From positions 1 to 64,000 of the forward strand of contig NZ_VTFS01000007.1 in assembly GCF_009671245.1 (NCBI RefSeq): a stretch of 64,000 nucleotides of DNA. The letters are read 5' to 3'. The notes beneath the pieces are model-generated. The model was not told where the DNA came from. It saw only the letters and a program-made list of their open reading frames with translations, and did no database searches. This document shows, in pieces, positions 62,344-64,000 of this stretch. The position numbers were made by a program, and so were the translations under genes. Position 1 is the stretch's first letter. The number at the start of each line of letters is the position of its first letter. The stretch is from Marinicella rhabdoformis (lineage in GTDB: Bacteria; Pseudomonadota; Gammaproteobacteria; Xanthomonadales; Marinicellaceae).

Positions 62344-62805
62344 TTACAAGTTTGTGACAGACTGCAACACTTCTTTTACATGACCGGGCACTTTAACTTT
62401 TCGCCATTCAGCAAGCACTTCACCTTTTTGATTCAAGACAAAAGTACTGCGTACGATGCCCATGAATTTTTTACCATACATGTTTTTCTCTTGTATGACG
62501 TCAAATGCATGACACAACACTTCTTCTGTGTCTGCAATTAAGTCTATTGGCATGTCATACTTGGCTTTAAAGTTTTGTTGCTTTTTTAAACTGTCAGCCG
62601 AAATGCCGTAGACGGCGCAATCTGCTTGATTAAATGCCTCAATCTGCTCACCAAATGCAACACTCTCCTTAGTACAACCTGGTGTGTTTGCGCGTGGGTA
62701 AAAAAACAGCACAACATACTTATGCGACAACTCATTAAGAATTAAATCTGACTCATTCGTGCTTTTATGCGCGTACTGCCAAACTTTCTTATCAATTTTA
62801 ACCAT
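62344..62805 (-). CDS. bcp: thioredoxin-dependent peroxiredoxin (Bcp/PrxQ)
   Basis: A 153-residue peroxiredoxin. The peroxidatic Cys44 lies in ANTPGCTKES. The resolving Cys found 5 residues later in E. coli Bcp is a Val here, so resolution must use another Cys (Cys63 or the one in VLCHAF) or an external thiol. A GAAGG ribosome-binding site precedes the ATG. Divergent from dapA, as in the E. coli dapA-bcp region. Confidence 0.94.
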   Translation of the reverse strand: MVKIDKKVWQYAHKSTNESDLILNELSHKYVVLFFYPRANTPGCTKESVAFGEQIEAFNQADCAVYGISADSLKKQQNFKAKYDMPIDLIADTEEVLCHAFDVIQEKNMYGKKFMGIVRSTFVLNQKGEVLAEWRKVKVPGHVKEVLQSVTNL

Positions 62806-62881
62806 AGATTAATACCTTCAACGGGAAAAAAGCATATAATTATGCGCTTTTTTAGAGCAGACACAAGCGCTAAGTAAACAA

Positions 62882-63781
62882 ATGAAAGCGATAAATTCAC
62901 AAGATTTGACAGGCAGCATGGTGGCTCTGGTAACCCCTATGGATGCAGATGGTCGCATTGACTTTGAACAATGGGAAAACCTCATCAACTGGCACATCAA
63001 GGCTGGCACTGATGCTTTGGTTGTCGCCGGTACTACTGGTGAATCGGCCATGCTCACTGAAAAAGAATTTGAAGAGCTAGTAAGAACTTGCAAGCAAATT
63101 TGTGAAGGTCATGAAATATTAATAATAGCCGGAACAGGCGCCATCACACCCGAAGCTGTATTGAAAAAAAACAATTTGGCCTACAATTTGGGTGCCGATG
63201 CCGCACTTGTAGTGACCCCTTATTATATTCGGATCACACAAAACGCATTGATTGAACATTATCAAAACATTGCTGACCACTCTGATTTACCCATTATTTT
63301 ATACAACGTTCCGGGACGAACTGGAATGGACATTGACACACAAACCAGCAAGACTTTAGCCAAACACCCAAACATCATTGGCATAAAAGAAGCAAAACCA
63401 GACATGCAAAGAATCGAAACTTTATCTAAACTGAACAATTTTTCAGTCCTATCAGGTGACGACGATACTTTTTTTGAGGCCATGAAGTTTGGGGCAGATG
63501 GTGTTATCAGCGTGGCAGCCAACATCCGACCCCGTGCAATAAAGGCCGTTTGTACAGCCGTTCAGTTAGGCGACTTAAATTTAGCTAATGAACTGAATCA
63601 AACGCTGCTAGACACCTTTAAATTAATGTCTACAGAACCCAACCCCGGCCCAGTTAAAAGTAGTTTGATGGCCGCGAACATTATAAACCCTGGCATCAGA
63701 AAGCCATTAACAACCATGAACTTATCTGGGCAATCACATAAAAATTTGATTGCCAAAATCATTGAGGAATATGAATCATGA
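62882..63781 (+). CDS. dapA: 4-hydroxy-tetrahydrodipicolinate synthase
   Basis: A 299-residue enzyme condensing pyruvate and aspartate semialdehyde, the first step to lysine and diaminopimelate. GTTGES (50-55), YNVPGRTG (Tyr141) and the Schiff-base Lys169 in IIGIKEAKPD are present. Length is normal. The stop overlaps the ATG of the bamC-like lipoprotein (ATGA). Confidence 0.97.
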   Translation: MKAINSQDLTGSMVALVTPMDADGRIDFEQWENLINWHIKAGTDALVVAGTTGESAMLTEKEFEELVRTCKQICEGHEILIIAGTGAITPEAVLKKNNLAYNLGADAALVVTPYYIRITQNALIEHYQNIADHSDLPIILYNVPGRTGMDIDTQTSKTLAKHPNIIGIKEAKPDMQRIETLSKLNNFSVLSGDDDTFFEAMKFGADGVISVAANIRPRAIKAVCTAVQLGDLNLANELNQTLLDTFKLMSTEPNPGPVKSSLMAANIINPGIRKPLTTMNLSGQSHKNLIAKIIEEYES

Positions 63782-64000
63782 AATATAAAAATTGGATTTT
63801 AATTGGTCTTTTGACCTTAACAGCTGCTTGCAGCAAAATGGTCAAAGAAGAACCTTACTTGCAAGCAAACACCAGTCAGCCATTGTCTTCAGACAAGCAA
63901 AAAGACATGCCAAACACCAACAATGCGCTGTCAATTCCAGAAGTTAATCAAGTACACGATGGCATTCCTAACGACAGACCTCCTGAAATGGCATTTGCTA
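63778..64000 (+). CDS. bamC: BamC-like lipoprotein, 5' part only
   Basis: The first 74 codons of a lipoprotein: MKYKNWILIGLLTLTAAC, lipobox TAAC. EEPYLQANTSQPL, LSIPEVNQ and IPNDRPPEMAF resemble the unstructured N-terminus of BamC, which covers BamD in the outer-membrane assembly complex. Its position, overlapping dapA by 4 bases, is that of bamC (nlpB) in E. coli. The rest lies beyond the window. Confidence 0.85.
   Translation, partial: MKYKNWILIGLLTLTAACSKMVKEEPYLQANTSQPLSSDKQKDMPNTNNALSIPEVNQVHDGIPNDRPPEMAFA

Noticed and set aside
1-64000. tRNA, rRNA or prophage regions
   Set aside because: No cloverleaf with a TTCGA-type T-loop, no rRNA sequence and no phage structural or integrase genes were seen.

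Overview
This 64-kb window looks like chromosome of an A+T-rich, free-living gammaproteobacterium. Several runs follow enterobacterial synteny: rpoZ-spoT-ridA-recG, bcp near dapA-bamC, and bepA near a perM-like gene. An exosortase H-type protein and secreted proteins with a short I[FY]-x3-F[DE] motif near one end point to the Marinicella-like lineage, but that placement is inference. I see no tRNA, rRNA, CRISPR array, prophage or complete insertion sequence.

Layout. 0-6 kb: the end of a repeat-rich secreted protein, then a metallo-hydrolase, a MAPEG protein, a PhoA-type alkaline phosphatase, adenine deaminase and a cation/proton antiporter. 6-14 kb, minus strand: a regulatory block running DUF6090 -> TolB-like/TPR membrane protein -> ECF sigma factor -> Ser/Thr kinase with TPRs -> secreted beta-helix protein. 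14-17.3 kb: a worn region with two intact DUF454 (YbaN) genes, a dead third DUF454 copy, a dead copy of the 3' end of glyS, a broken REP-associated-type transposase and several palindromes. 17.7-23.8 kb: a large one-component/two-component hybrid sensor-regulator, divergent from a secreted protein made of 17 perfect-length 45-bp repeats and a small secreted protein.

24-33 kb: glyQS with a clear promoter, a reprolysin-like secreted metalloprotease with calcium-binding repeats, a 161-bp MITE-like element with perfect 14-bp inverted ends and a perfect 9-bp target duplication, and a lipoprotein oligopeptidase B. 33-43 kb: ECF sigma + DUF3379, an OmpA-like protein with a C-terminal Ig-like tail, an Hpt protein, exosortase H, a candidate small RNA, a response regulator/histidine kinase pair, an ankyrin protein, another sigma factor with a membrane partner, and prmC. 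43-50 kb: an oligopeptide-type ABC transporter without ATPase genes, lipoproteins, an SRAP (YedK) protein, thrC and an orphan HEPN-like protein.

50-64 kb: mostly housekeeping. recG, ridA, spoT, rpoZ and bepA lie on the minus strand. The sulfur-relay genes tusD, a fused tusC-tusB and tusE lie on the plus strand with grxC. Then come perM, an outer-membrane barrel, NAD-type isocitrate dehydrogenase, bcp, dapA and the start of bamC, which runs off the window.

The most unusual items are the TusC-TusB fusion, the candidate sRNA at about 37.37-37.45 kb, the MITE with its target duplication, the glyS-tail/DUF454/transposase graveyard at 15.1-16.5 kb, and the large hybrid regulator whose signal peptide has no ordinary start codon.
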